From Anaerosporomusa subterranea (GTDB lineage: Bacteria > Bacillota > Negativicutes > Sporomusales > Acetonemataceae): a stretch of DNA of 64,000 bases. The translations under genes were made by a program, and so were the position numbers. Below the pieces are notes generated by a model, which searched no databases, had not been told where the DNA came from, and saw only the letters and a program-made list of their open reading frames with translations. Shown one piece after another: positions 33,278 to 43,264 of this stretch; position 1 is the first letter of the stretch; each line of letters begins with the position of its first letter. Location of the stretch: assembly GCF_001611555.1 (NCBI RefSeq), contig NZ_LSGP01000013.1, positions 620,001 through 684,000 on the forward strand. The letters run 5' to 3'.

Positions 33278-34462
33278 CTACATTTTCAGCATACGGCCAT
33301 ATATCCCGCCAGCTCCAGCCACGATGCGAGCCTCGCCAGATCGTGCCGCCAAAATTGCTGCCGCCGTCTTCTCCCCAACGACAGCGGCGATCTCATGTTG
33401 AGTTGCTCGATGCAGTACTGCCATCTCACTGCCAAAGGCAGCCAGTAGACGGTCTATTGCAACTTTCCCTACCCCTGGAATAAATCCGAGAGGAATCTGA
33501 TAATGATAAGGAACGCGAAAATCGGGATGTTGCGGCAAGCTGAAATCGGCAATGTCGTCTATCCGGTCAAAGACGCCTCGTACCACTTTTTTGCTGCCGC
33601 AAGCTGGACAAAGCGCGACTGTCTTATTCTCGATTTCCACATGGCCACAGGCATCGCATAGAGTTCGATGATATTTTCCGAGGCGGGGATCAAGTCCATA
33701 ATTAGTAGCGACCCGTCGCCCGCCTTTGCGGGCCAATGCAAGAGCTAATTCCTGATAGCTTGGTTCTGCCAATAAGAGCAAATTATATTCTCTGGCGATT
33801 TTGTCAGGCGAATGAGCGTCTGAGTTAGTGATAAAACTGAGTTCACTAAGTTCGGCAATGCGATCAGCCATCATTGCATCTGCGCTTAGCCCGAGTTCAA
33901 CTGCAGCCAAGGATTGTATTTGTTTGTCTGATAAAATGTTTGCCATGCGTCTTGTACACGAACCATACAAGCCTTTGTGTGGGGTAAATATATGCGCAGG
34001 AATGATGAGCGCCTCAAACCCAACCGCAATATCGATCAGATTGCCCAAAGTCATATGGGCATTTTGTGAACTCAGGCCGATATTGCGAATATGTTTAGAC
34101 ATGGTAGCGGAGAATGCCGTCATTGTCTCAATATCAGGCAGAAAAATCAGCGTATGGGACTGTTTGCCATCCGCTTCAGCTGTCTCAATTTCTGCTCCGA
34201 GCATGAGAGCAGTGCCACCCTCAAACAAATAGCCGCCGCCTGACTGGACGCGAATCATGCCTTCAGCCAGCAATTGGCGAAGATCGGCAAGAACGGGCGG
34301 TGACATGCAGTCAACAACTCCAATGATGTCAATACCCTTGCGGCAATCCGCTTCGTGCAAAATATTGCGTACTGTCAGCCGACGCGATGTCGGGATTTTG
34401 ACCCAGGTCCCATTGTCTGTGCAGCCAACATGAATATGTAAATCAGCAAAAAATTGTTTCAC
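33278..34462 (-). CDS. Endonuclease Q-like PHP-domain nuclease
   Basis: A 394-residue protein. The N-terminal PHP domain has DLHIH (H9, H11), PAHIFTPH (H157, H162) and SDAH (214-217), suited to bind two or three metals. A zinc ribbon follows (C269, C272, C285, C288), and the C-terminus ends in a helix-hairpin-helix (GFIPGVGKVAIDRLLAAF). This is the layout of EndoQ, which nicks DNA 5' of deaminated or abasic bases and is known from archaea and some Bacillus. The ATG overlaps the nudF stop (ATGA). A DNA repair role in spores is plausible. Confidence 0.85.
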   Translation of the reverse strand: MKQFFADLHIHVGCTDNGTWVKIPTSRRLTVRNILHEADCRKGIDIIGVVDCMSPPVLADLRQLLAEGMIRVQSGGGYLFEGGTALMLGAEIETAEADGKQSHTLIFLPDIETMTAFSATMSKHIRNIGLSSQNAHMTLGNLIDIAVGFEALIIPAHIFTPHKGLYGSCTRRMANILSDKQIQSLAAVELGLSADAMMADRIAELSELSFITNSDAHSPDKIAREYNLLLLAEPSYQELALALARKGGRRVATNYGLDPRLGKYHRTLCDACGHVEIENKTVALCPACGSKKVVRGVFDRIDDIADFSLPQHPDFRVPYHYQIPLGFIPGVGKVAIDRLLAAFGSEMAVLHRATQHEIAAVVGEKTAAAILAARSGEARIVAGAGGIYGRMLKM

Positions 34463-35004
34463 CGCAGACTCTCCGTTAATAACAGGCCAAGCGCGGTCTT
34501 GGAATCTTGCAGTTCGCCTGCCGCGAGCAGCTCTTTAATTTGGTCTCGGTCATAGTACTCAACAGCGAGGAACTCATCCTCATCCGGATGCTGCGCAGTG
34601 GCAGTCAACCCGGTGGCTAAATAAATATGGATGATTTCATTCGTAAAGCCCGGTGTTGTAAATATCGAAGCAATTCTCCTCAGTTGGGAGGCCACGAACC
34701 CCGTCTCTTCCTCCAATTCACGCCGGGCACAATCGTCAGGATGTTCGCCTTTGTCCAGTTTACCTGCCGGTATTTCTAGCAGAAGTTGCCCGATAGGGTG
34801 CCTGAACTGCCTGACGAGAATTACTTTGCCATCATCAGTTACCGGTACAACCGCGACCGCCCCCGGATGTTCAACCACTTCACGGGTCGCCGATTTGCCA
34901 TTTGGCAGCGTGACTGTGTCACGGCGAATATTGACAATCGCTCCCTCGTAAATTCTTTCCGATGAGATTGGCTTTTCGATTAACTTTTCATTGATTTGTT
35001 GCAT
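34459..35004 (-). CDS. nudF: ADP-ribose pyrophosphatase (Nudix hydrolase)
   Basis: Hydrolyses ADP-ribose to AMP and ribose-5-phosphate. The 181-residue protein has the Nudix box from G81 (GKLDKGEHPDDCARRELEEE to TG102), complete with REXXEE. The N-terminal strand region and VLVRQFRHPIGQLLLEIPAG are typical of the ADPRase subgroup. ATG 35004 follows GGAGGTCCCT. It is coupled to the EndoQ-like gene by a 4-base overlap. Confidence 0.94.
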   Translation of the reverse strand: MQQINEKLIEKPISSERIYEGAIVNIRRDTVTLPNGKSATREVVEHPGAVAVVPVTDDGKVILVRQFRHPIGQLLLEIPAGKLDKGEHPDDCARRELEEETGFVASQLRRIASIFTTPGFTNEIIHIYLATGLTATAQHPDEDEFLAVEYYDRDQIKELLAAGELQDSKTALGLLLTESLR

Positions 35005-35017
35005 AGGGACCTCCATT

Positions 35018-35770
35018 CTATTCCATCCAGGGATATCGGGTTCGCGGGTTTAGCCAAACTATTGGGACATCGGCTTGAATCTTATCCTTCAGCCAAAGCG
35101 GAGCAACCAGCCCGCTCACAGGCAACTGCAGGCATTCGGCTGCCAGCTTCACTATCTCGAGTCCTGCCAGTATATGTTCAGCTGTTGTTTCAGCCGCTAG
35201 GTTCGTATTGGCGATTAATCCGGACACGGTGAGACGAGAAACCTGCTCGATTCGCCGCAAAGTACTAACAATGCCATCGCTATCGGCGGTAAATGGTCGC
35301 CTTGTGTTGACCACTAGTAAAGCTTCATAGCCGACTTCAGACAGTTGCGGTCTAAGCTGCCCCATTACGATTGCCGACTCACCACCGCCGACATCCATCA
35401 CCACTTGGTAAGAGTCGTCGTATAGAATTCGCGATAAGTCTTGTGGCAGAATTGGCAAATCCGAATGAGCCAAACACTGCTCAGGCGCCACTACATAAAC
35501 TCCGCTCGCTTCCAGCAACTCCCGGCTTTCGCGGGTGCGAAAATAGGGCTTTACAATATCAATATCAACAATCGCAGTTTTAACGCCTTGAGCCGCCAGC
35601 ATCAGAGCATGCTGAATAGCGAGTTCGGTCTTGCCGCTGCCAAACTCGCCAACAAGGATCATTATGCGCTGATTGGTTTGTAGCCCTATCACCTTTGGGC
35701 CCCCTCTTTGAACACATTCAAAGCACCTATGCGAAAATACTATGTTATCTAGAGTATTTCCTTTCGCCAT
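35018..35770 (-). CDS. P-loop ATPase of the MinD/CobB-like fold, unknown role
   Basis: A 250-residue protein with Walker A GEFGSGKTE near residue 42, a switch-like VDIDIVKPYFRTRE, and a Walker B-like QVVMDVGGGESA. The fold suggests a dimeric SIMIBI-class ATPase. The C-terminus ends WLNPRTRYPWME. It may be co-transcribed with nudF (13 bases). ATG 35770 after GGAATTTTTA. No clear family name; homologues are seen with sporulation-linked gene sets, which is from memory and weak. Confidence 0.72.
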   Translation of the reverse strand: MAKGNTLDNIVFSHRCFECVQRGGPKVIGLQTNQRIMILVGEFGSGKTELAIQHALMLAAQGVKTAIVDIDIVKPYFRTRESRELLEASGVYVVAPEQCLAHSDLPILPQDLSRILYDDSYQVVMDVGGGESAIVMGQLRPQLSEVGYEALLVVNTRRPFTADSDGIVSTLRRIEQVSRLTVSGLIANTNLAAETTAEHILAGLEIVKLAAECLQLPVSGLVAPLWLKDKIQADVPIVWLNPRTRYPWME

Positions 35771-35821
35771 TAAAAATTCCTGCAAAAGACAAGATGGCAT
35801 TTATTTGAAACTCCACTATTA

Positions 35822-37216
35822 CTACCGCTCCCTCAACCCCTCGCTCCTATACTTAATAAATGGATCCATAAAGTACTCAATAATTCGTTTCTGTCTTGTC
35901 TTGACCTCTGCCGTAACCGCCATCCCTGGAGTTAAATACACTTTCCTTCCATTAGCTAAGGCAAAATGATCCTGACTTGTTTGTAGCACTGCCCGGTACA
36001 CTAACCCTTTCTCCTTATCTTCCACCGCATCAGAGCTTAGCTCGAATAATTTGGCTTCTAAGGTTCCGTACTTTTGGAAGTTAAAGGTCTCCACTTTAAC
36101 CTCAGCATCCTGCCCTTCATATATGAAGCCGATATCTTTATTGGCTACCCAGGCCTCAATCTCCATTTTCGCCCCTTCAGGCACAATCAGCATCAATGTT
36201 TGCGCCGGCGTTACCACCGCCCCGATGGTGTGGATCACTAATTGGTTGACTGTACCGGTTATCGGCGATGTAATGGTACTCAGCCGGTCTTTTTCTTTAG
36301 CCTTTTTCAATTCTTCTTCAATATTCTGCAGTTGACGGCGGTCTTCTACGAGTTTAGTCATGATATCCCGATCATGTTCGCTAATAATGTTATTCTTCGT
36401 TTCCATACTCTGCAGCAGAGCATGGTTGGCTTTAACCAGTTCATTGGTTTGAGCCGCGAGGTCTTGCTGCAAGGTAAGCTTCTTTTCCCGGTAATCTTGA
36501 TACAGGAACTGCGAAACAGCCCCCTGGCCTACTAGTTCCCGCATTCTCTCTTCTTTATCAGCCGCTATCTCAAGCTGCATAAACAGTTTTTGTTTAGTTG
36601 CCTGGCCAATGTCTAAGGCTGCCTGAGCTTGGTGTATCCCTTGTTGAGCAGTTTCTGTTTTCGCCTGGTATTCCGCCATCCGGCTACGGTACAAGCGAAG
36701 TTGATACTGGATATCTTCTTGGCTGGCTCCTGAATTCGTATCTGGCACAAAAGGTTGACCTGCTTGTTCGGCGGTCAGGCGCTGCAATTCCAGCCGGTAA
36801 TAGGCTTGTTCTTTCACCATGCGCGAAACATCCGCGCCGGTCATAGTAGTATCAAGTTCGATAAGCAAATCGCCTGCTTTGACCTTGCTGCCATCCTTGA
36901 CATGGATGCGCTTGACAACGCCCTTGTCTTCCGCTTGTATCGTCTTGGTATAGCCCGAAGGAATAACCTTGCCTGTCGCGACGGCAACTTCCTCGATTTG
37001 ACCAATACAGGCCCAAGTTATTGCCACCGTAAACAGCGTAATCAATAGCCAGGCAGTGGCCCGGCCTATCGGCGAAGGCGGCGTCTCTACGATTTCCAGC
37101 GCCGCGGGCAAAAATTCCAGTTCCTGTTGGTTAAGTTGGCTGGTTGCAGCCGTTTGTTTGCGGAATTCTTCTGTTTCCAATCGTTGTTTTATCCATTTAT
37201 ATAGCATCAGGCGCAT
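35822..37216 (-). CDS. HlyD-type membrane fusion protein of a type I secretion system
   Basis: A 464-residue adaptor. One membrane helix (about residues 53-73, AWLLITLFTVAITWACIG) is followed by a biotinyl-lipoyl-like hairpin (GVVKRIHVKDGSKVKAGDLL), a long coiled coil (residues 125-310) and a beta-barrel region ending before KTRQKRIIEYFMDPF. It links the ABC exporter to an outer-membrane channel across the periplasm. ATG 37216 overlaps the exporter stop by 10 bases. No TolC gene is in the window, so that part must be elsewhere. Confidence 0.94.
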   Translation of the reverse strand: MRLMLYKWIKQRLETEEFRKQTAATSQLNQQELEFLPAALEIVETPPSPIGRATAWLLITLFTVAITWACIGQIEEVAVATGKVIPSGYTKTIQAEDKGVVKRIHVKDGSKVKAGDLLIELDTTMTGADVSRMVKEQAYYRLELQRLTAEQAGQPFVPDTNSGASQEDIQYQLRLYRSRMAEYQAKTETAQQGIHQAQAALDIGQATKQKLFMQLEIAADKEERMRELVGQGAVSQFLYQDYREKKLTLQQDLAAQTNELVKANHALLQSMETKNNIISEHDRDIMTKLVEDRRQLQNIEEELKKAKEKDRLSTITSPITGTVNQLVIHTIGAVVTPAQTLMLIVPEGAKMEIEAWVANKDIGFIYEGQDAEVKVETFNFQKYGTLEAKLFELSSDAVEDKEKGLVYRAVLQTSQDHFALANGRKVYLTPGMAVTAEVKTRQKRIIEYFMDPFIKYRSEGLRER

Positions 37217-39381
37217 TCGTGTTTGCCCTCCTGCTGCGAGTAGAGATGATAGTACGCGCCTTTTTGTTTCATGAGCTGTTCGTGACTGCCCTTTTCAACG
37301 ATGCGGCCTTTTTCAACGACGACAATGAGATCGGCGCTTCGCACGGTAGACAACCGGTGAGCGATGATAAATACGGTGCGACCTTGACAAATGTGCTGCA
37401 GATTGTCCTGTATAATTCGCTCAGACTGGTAATCGAGAGCGCTGGTCGCTTCGTCAAAGATGAGGATTCGGGGGTTGCTCAAGAGTGTCCTAGCGATAGC
37501 GATGCGCTGCCGCTGACCGCCAGATAAAGAGGTCCCGCGTTCTCCCACACCTGTATCATAGCCTTCGGGAAGCTCCAGAATGAATTCATGCGCTCCGGCC
37601 AGTTTGGCAGACTGTACGATTTTCTCCATGGAAGCGCCTGGTACGACGGCGGCAATGTTATCTCTGACGCTGCCATTAAAGAGAAAGTTCTCTTGCAATA
37701 CCACACCGATTTGACGTCTCAGCCAGGCAGGCTCTACTTGGGCTAAATCAATCCCATCGATGAGGACACGGCCTCGCTCTGGGATATACAGGCGTTGGAT
37801 GAGTTTTGTCAGTGTGCTTTTGCCGGAACCAGAGCGACCAACAATACCAACGGTTGTGCCTGATTCTATCTGCAGGCTGATGTCATCAAGCACAAGCGGA
37901 CCGTCGATACGATAACGAAAGGCCAAATTATCTAGTGTGACATGCCCTTTGAGCGGCGGTAATAGCGTACGGTTAGGGTTAAACGCCGGTTCACGCGGAC
38001 AATTGAGCACATCGCCTAACCGTTCAACAGACAGTCGGACTTGCTGAAAATCTTGCCAAAGGTTGGCCAGGCGCAATACTGGATCGGTTACTCTGCCTGC
38101 CAGCATTTGAAAGGCGATCAGTTGACCAACGGTGAGTTTTCCATCCATAACCAGGTGAGCGCCAAACCACAAAATTGCTAAGTTAGCCGCTTTTTGAACA
38201 AATTGGGCGGTATTTCCAGCCATATTCCCAAGAAGAGTAGTGTTAAAGGAAGCCTTGACGTAATTGGCCAGTATTCCTTCCCATTTGCGATTAAGCTGCG
38301 GCTCGATAGCCAGGCTTTTTACCGTATGAATCCCGGTGATTGATTCCACTAGATAAGACTGTACCTCCGCGCCGCAAGCAAATTTGTGGTTAAGGCGGCG
38401 CTTAAAGATTGGGGTAACAAAAATCGACAATCCAAGAAAGAACGGTAATGATGCCAGTGTAACTAGACTGAGTTGGACACTATAGAAAAACATGGCAATA
38501 ATGAATACAGTCCCGAAAAATAAGTCTAGAACTACAGTAAGTGCAGACCCTGTTAAAAATTGACGAATGTTCTCCAATTCTCTCACCCGTGCCACTGTAT
38601 CTCCTACCCGCCTGATTTCGAAATACTTTAGCGGCAAGGCAAGCATGTGATTAAACAACTTAGCGCCGAGGATAACATCAACCCGATTGGTCGTATGGGA
38701 AAAGAGGTAAGTCCGCAGTATGCCGAGGACACCTTCAAAGACATTCATCATCAACAGGCCAATCGCCAAAATATCGAGTGTTGTAACACCTTTATGGATT
38801 AACACCTTGTCGATTATGACTTGGGTAAATAATGGTGTAATCAGGCCAAAACTCTGGAGGAAAAAAGAAGTTACCAGTACTTCGCTAAAAAAGCGTTTGA
38901 ATTTCACAATGACAGGAATAAACCAGCTAAAGTTAAACTCTTGCTCCAAATTGGCAAGGCTGAAGCGACGGGTTAATAAGATGACGGCTCCCGTCCAAGC
39001 AGACGCCAAGTTTTCATAGGTAAGAGCCAGCGGACGCTCTTTATAGGGGTCAAATACCAGAACTCTCTCAGCGTCAGCTTTGACGATGACGGAGTATTGT
39101 CCGTTTGTTAATTGAATAATGGCTGGCAACGAGAGTTTCGCGAGCTTAGCCGCCAGAGTACGAGTTTGTTTCGCTTTAAGCCCCAGTTCCTTAGCAGCGC
39201 GTAAGAGATCGATAGTGTTTACGGGGGCATCAGAGACGGCAAATGCTCTTTTCAGTTGCTGATAGTCAGCAGGTATGCCGAGAAGGCGGGCGGCTGTGAC
39301 AAGACACATCAGGCCGCTGTCGATAGCTGGCTGAGCTGCAGGGTCGACTGGTTCTGCATCTGCGCTTGCGGTAGAATTCAT
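37207..39381 (-). CDS. Type I secretion ABC exporter with inactive C39-like domain (HlyB type)
   Basis: A 724-residue exporter: N-terminal C39-like domain (residues 15-145), a transmembrane region (155-440) and an ATPase domain (480-720). The catalytic Cys of a C39 protease is replaced by Ser (D21-S22-G23) and the His motif is lost (GQYSVIVK), so leader peptides are not cut; such domains bind RTX substrates. ATPase motifs are GRSGSGKST (Walker A), LSGGQRQRIAIA, LIFDEATSALD (Walker B) and AHRLSTV. ATG 39381 has GGAGGGTGCTT upstream. It follows the RTX gene after a strong hairpin and precedes hlyD. Confidence 0.94.
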   Translation of the reverse strand: MNSTASADAEPVDPAAQPAIDSGLMCLVTAARLLGIPADYQQLKRAFAVSDAPVNTIDLLRAAKELGLKAKQTRTLAAKLAKLSLPAIIQLTNGQYSVIVKADAERVLVFDPYKERPLALTYENLASAWTGAVILLTRRFSLANLEQEFNFSWFIPVIVKFKRFFSEVLVTSFFLQSFGLITPLFTQVIIDKVLIHKGVTTLDILAIGLLMMNVFEGVLGILRTYLFSHTTNRVDVILGAKLFNHMLALPLKYFEIRRVGDTVARVRELENIRQFLTGSALTVVLDLFFGTVFIIAMFFYSVQLSLVTLASLPFFLGLSIFVTPIFKRRLNHKFACGAEVQSYLVESITGIHTVKSLAIEPQLNRKWEGILANYVKASFNTTLLGNMAGNTAQFVQKAANLAILWFGAHLVMDGKLTVGQLIAFQMLAGRVTDPVLRLANLWQDFQQVRLSVERLGDVLNCPREPAFNPNRTLLPPLKGHVTLDNLAFRYRIDGPLVLDDISLQIESGTTVGIVGRSGSGKSTLTKLIQRLYIPERGRVLIDGIDLAQVEPAWLRRQIGVVLQENFLFNGSVRDNIAAVVPGASMEKIVQSAKLAGAHEFILELPEGYDTGVGERGTSLSGGQRQRIAIARTLLSNPRILIFDEATSALDYQSERIIQDNLQHICQGRTVFIIAHRLSTVRSADLIVVVEKGRIVEKGSHEQLMKQKGAYYHLYSQQEGKHECA

Positions 39382-39404
39382 AAGCACCCTCCATTGCAAT
39401 ATTC

Positions 39405-39447
39405 AACGGTGAGCGAATGCCATATCTGCTGGCATTCGCTCACCGTT
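39405..39447 (-). promoter_or_regulatory. Strong hairpin between the RTX gene and the exporter gene
   Basis: A perfect 17-bp inverted repeat (39405-39421 with 39431-39447) and a 9-base loop. On the minus strand the stem is followed by GAATATT, not a T-run, so full termination is unlikely. It could be a partial terminator or an mRNA-stabilising stem giving more RTX than exporter. Confidence 0.7.
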
Positions 39448-39478
39448 ACAACCTTACTAGCAAACCAAAATTCGTTGA

Positions 39479-42400
39479 TTAGGCTATGCGCTGATTTACC
39501 TCAGCAGCGTTTAACGTCGTATTGGTGAATTGGAAGGTGGCAACTTGGTAGGCTGATCCCAACGTCCAATTGCTGAGACGGACGGTTTCACCGGTTTGCG
39601 TGATGGTGCATACCAGGTCGTTATTGCTCCGAGCAAATTCGATACTGGCCAAAACGAGGTTTTGGAACTGGAGGGTGTCGAGGCCATTATCTGCTCCTTC
39701 ATAGCTGTTGATGGTGTCGTTGCCGGAGCCGACGCCGAACAGATAGGTGTCGTCACCTAGGCCACCTTTTAAGATGTCGTTGTCAGAACCACCATCAAGG
39801 ATATCGTTGCCACCGCATCCGTAAAGCGTGTCAGCCCCTTCTCCGCCATACAACGTGTCATTATGACCATCACTCGTTTCACTCAGAACTGAGAATTCAA
39901 TCTGCGCTGCTATTAATTGACCTACATCGCCATTGGCATTATCAACAACCTTCAAATTCCATACACCAGCGGTATTCATGCCATCAAACACACTGAGCGC
40001 TTGGCTTGGGCGATAACTGCCACTAAATGGCGCCGTACCACTACTAATGGTAGTCGTAGCTTCATCGTCTAATTGTGTGTTTTGAAAATTGTCACCACTA
40101 GATCCAACATTAGCGAATAGCTCTACACTGGTTCCATCGGGACCAATTAAGTACGCGGATAAGTCTCTGTCGAATGTATGGGTGATATTTAGCCAAACAT
40201 TTAGGTCAGCAATAATGCCGCTTTCGTTCACAGTATAAGACTTGCTTACTCCCGCAAGGAAACTGTCGGGTATGGTAATAGGAGCCGAATTATCCATACT
40301 GATACTCCGTACCGTCTCCCCGCCGCCATCGCCATAAATGACATCGTCGCCAGTCCCGCCAAGCAATATATCGTTGCCAACTCCACCGCATAGTGTATCG
40401 TTGCCATCCATTCCATACAGACTGTTGTCACCGCTGTTGCCTGTGATTACATTATTCAGTCCGTTCCCCGTTCCATTGATAGCAGTCAGCTCAGTCAAGG
40501 TGAGGTTTTCTACATTGGCAGATAGCATATAGGTAGTAGATGACTTAACCGTATCTGTGCCTGCTTCAGCGTCTTCGATTACAACGTCCCCTTCATTATC
40601 AACGATATAGGTGTCTGCACCCAGTCCGCCAACCAGGCTATCCGCCCCTGCAGCGCCATCTAGGATATTATTTCCGTTGTTGCCGATGATGAGATTATCC
40701 AGTCCATTCCCTATACCCTTGATGCTATTAGTACCAGTCAATGTTAGATTTTCCAGATTGGCCCCCAACGTGTATGAGGTAGACGCCCTAACCGTATCGA
40801 TGCCTTCGCCAAAGTATTCTGTTACGACATCACTAGTGCTGTCAAGTAGATAGGTATCATCGCCAATTCCGCCGAACATGGTATCTGTTCCCGCGCCGCC
40901 GTCAAGTGTGTCGTTGCCAGCGCCACCACTTAGTATGTTGTTGTAGCTGTTGCCGGTGATCATATTGTCTAGTTCGTTTCCTGTACCAGTCATTGCAGAA
41001 CCAGTCAAGATAAGATTCTCGATCGTGGCGCTTAGTGTATAGGAGACAGACGACTTCACCGTATCGATACCTTCGTTGATACTCTCGATAATAACATCGC
41101 TAGCACTATCCACAATATAGGTGTCGTCGCCCATTCCGCCAGCCATAGTGTCCGCTCCAGCGCCGCCGTTTAGCGAATCATTTCCTGCCCCACCGCTTAG
41201 CACGTTATTATAATTGTTGCCGGTGATCACATTGTCAAGTTCATTTCCTGTTCCTTCACTTGCCTCCGTCCCGGTCAAAGTTAGGTTTTCGACGTTAGCG
41301 CCTAGTGTGTAGGAGAGAGACGACTTCACCGTATCGTTTCCTCCACCTATATTCTCCGTTACTATATCATTCGCACTGTCCACAACATAGGTGTCATCGC
41401 CGCCACTACCAAACATGGTGTCCGCTCCTAGACCACCGTCCAACGTATTAGCACTACTATTGCCTATCAGCACATTGTCTAAGGAATTGCCTGATCCATT
41501 AATGGTAGCTGTGCCAATTAAGGTCAAATTCTCCAGCGTGGAACCCAGAGTGTACGTGATAAAGGACTTCACCGTATCGGTACCTTCGCCAGCATTTTCT
41601 GTTATTACATCGCTTGTATTATCTACAACATATGTGTCATCACCGACTTCACCAATCATTGCATCCCAGCCAACACCGCCGTCTAGCGTATCGTTGCCCG
41701 CGCCGCCGTTTAGCGTGTTATTATAACTGTTTCCGATGATCATATTGTCCAATTCGTTGCCTGTGCCACTTGCGGCGCTTCCAGTCAATGTAAGATTCTC
41801 TACATTAGCGCCTAATATATAGTTTAGGGATGACTTCACCGTATCGATACCTTCACCAACAATTTCAATTACCATATCATTAGCGTTATCTACGATATAT
41901 GTGTCGTCGCCCGATCCACCAGACATGACGTCGGCCCCTGTTCCGCCGTCAAGCATATCATTGCCTGCGCCGCCGTTTAGTACGTTATTATAACTATTGC
42001 CAAGAATCACATTATCTAGTTCGTTACCTGTTCCATTAGCGGCAGACTCAGTCAATGTTAGATTCTCTACATTGGCACTTAATGTATATGTGACGGATGC
42101 CTTAACCGTATCAGTGCCTTCTCCTTCATTTTCGATCACCAAATCATTGCTATCTACGACGTAGACATCATCACCCAATCCTCCGACCATAGTGTCTAGA
42201 CCTGCGCCGCCATCCAGTACGTCGTTTTCTATACCGCCGTCGAGTACATCTTCACCTTCGTTGCCATATAAAATATCGTTGCTATCGCCGCCATAGAGAT
42301 GGTCATCACCGGTTTCGCCGTATAAAGTATCCATCCCCGCTTCTCCATATAAAGTATCGTTGCCATTTCCACCGTATAAGTAATCGTTACCATTTCCACC

Positions 42401-42889
42401 GAGCAGCTCATCATTGCCTCCATAACCACCCAGGGTATCATTCCCATCCAATCCATACACTTTATCGTCGTGATAGTTACTCGTATACAGATAGTCATTG
42501 CCAGCCGTACCAATAGCCTGAACCATACTGGATAATTGTGAAGCCGAAATCTCGCTTCCATCGGCAAATACAATTGCATCAGGGCGATAGCTATCGCCTA
42601 TAAGCCAGTTCTTTATGGTTAAAGCTTCACCCGTATCCTTAAGTTTCAAAATGACATTTTCGGAGTCTTGAATATATCTAAATGAATCTTGGGAAAGACC
42701 CGCACCAATTTGAATGATATCTATGGCTGTAGCCCAATCAGAAGAATCATTGTCAATGATGTCATTGCCTGACCCTAACCCATAAATATAAATATCGTCA
42801 TTAGCGCCGCCTTGAAGATAGTCATTACCAGCACCACCATCTAGAACATCGTCTCCAGTATATCCATACAGAGTATCGACGCCTTCCTC
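39479..42889 (-). pseudogene. C-terminal portion of the giant RTX protein (after second in-frame TGA)
   Basis: The frame is open from the base after the TGA at 42890 to the stop at 39479 (1137 codons). The first ATG is at 42649, with no ribosome site. It holds an HCBP-related module, GGxGxDxLx nonapeptide repeats (about 42500-42180), seven repeats of 80-90 residues (DDTYVVDS...TVKSS...NLTLTG...[10 protein letters not shown]), a proprotein-convertase P domain (about 40310-39885) and a final RTX block plus C-terminal HCBP-related end, probably the type I secretion signal. It is in the same frame as the upstream parts, so it is the downstream piece of one interrupted gene. It could be expressed by readthrough or re-initiation; the integrity of the frame argues against long decay. 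Confidence 0.8.
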
Positions 42890-43264
42890 TCATGCCGTTA
42901 TTTCACTCCCATCGGCGAACCGGATCTTATCTACCTGATAGGCATCTCCCATAAACCAGTTTCTTAACGTCAGTATTTCGCCGCTATTTTTTAACTTGAT
43001 CGTAATATCTTCCCAGCACTGGGCGTTTGAATTCTGAGCAGCGTTAAAATTGAACTCAACTAGGTCTTGGGTTATCCCCTCACCCATTTGGATAATATCT
43101 ACCGACGTAGCATTAGAATCGTTGTTACTAACAAAATCGTTACCTGATCCCAATCCGTATAGATAAACGTCATTTCCAGTACCGCCGTCTAAGATATCAT
43201 TACCAGCACCACCATCTAGAACATCGTCTCCAGTATATCCATATAGAGTATCGACGCCTTCCTC
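42890..43264 (-). pseudogene. Middle segment of the RTX gene between the two in-frame TGA codons
   Basis: An open 124-codon stretch plus TGA, in frame with both flanking pieces. It encodes [17 protein letters not shown] nonapeptides, [12 protein letters not shown] and a module ending FADGSEITA. There is no credible start codon or ribosome site inside. It is one unit of the 375-bp tandem duplication. Confidence 0.8.

Noticed and set aside
40000-42600. Several plus-strand frames opposite the RTX repeats
   Set aside because: Pro/Ser-rich shadows of the repeated GGxGxD codons on the complementary strand.
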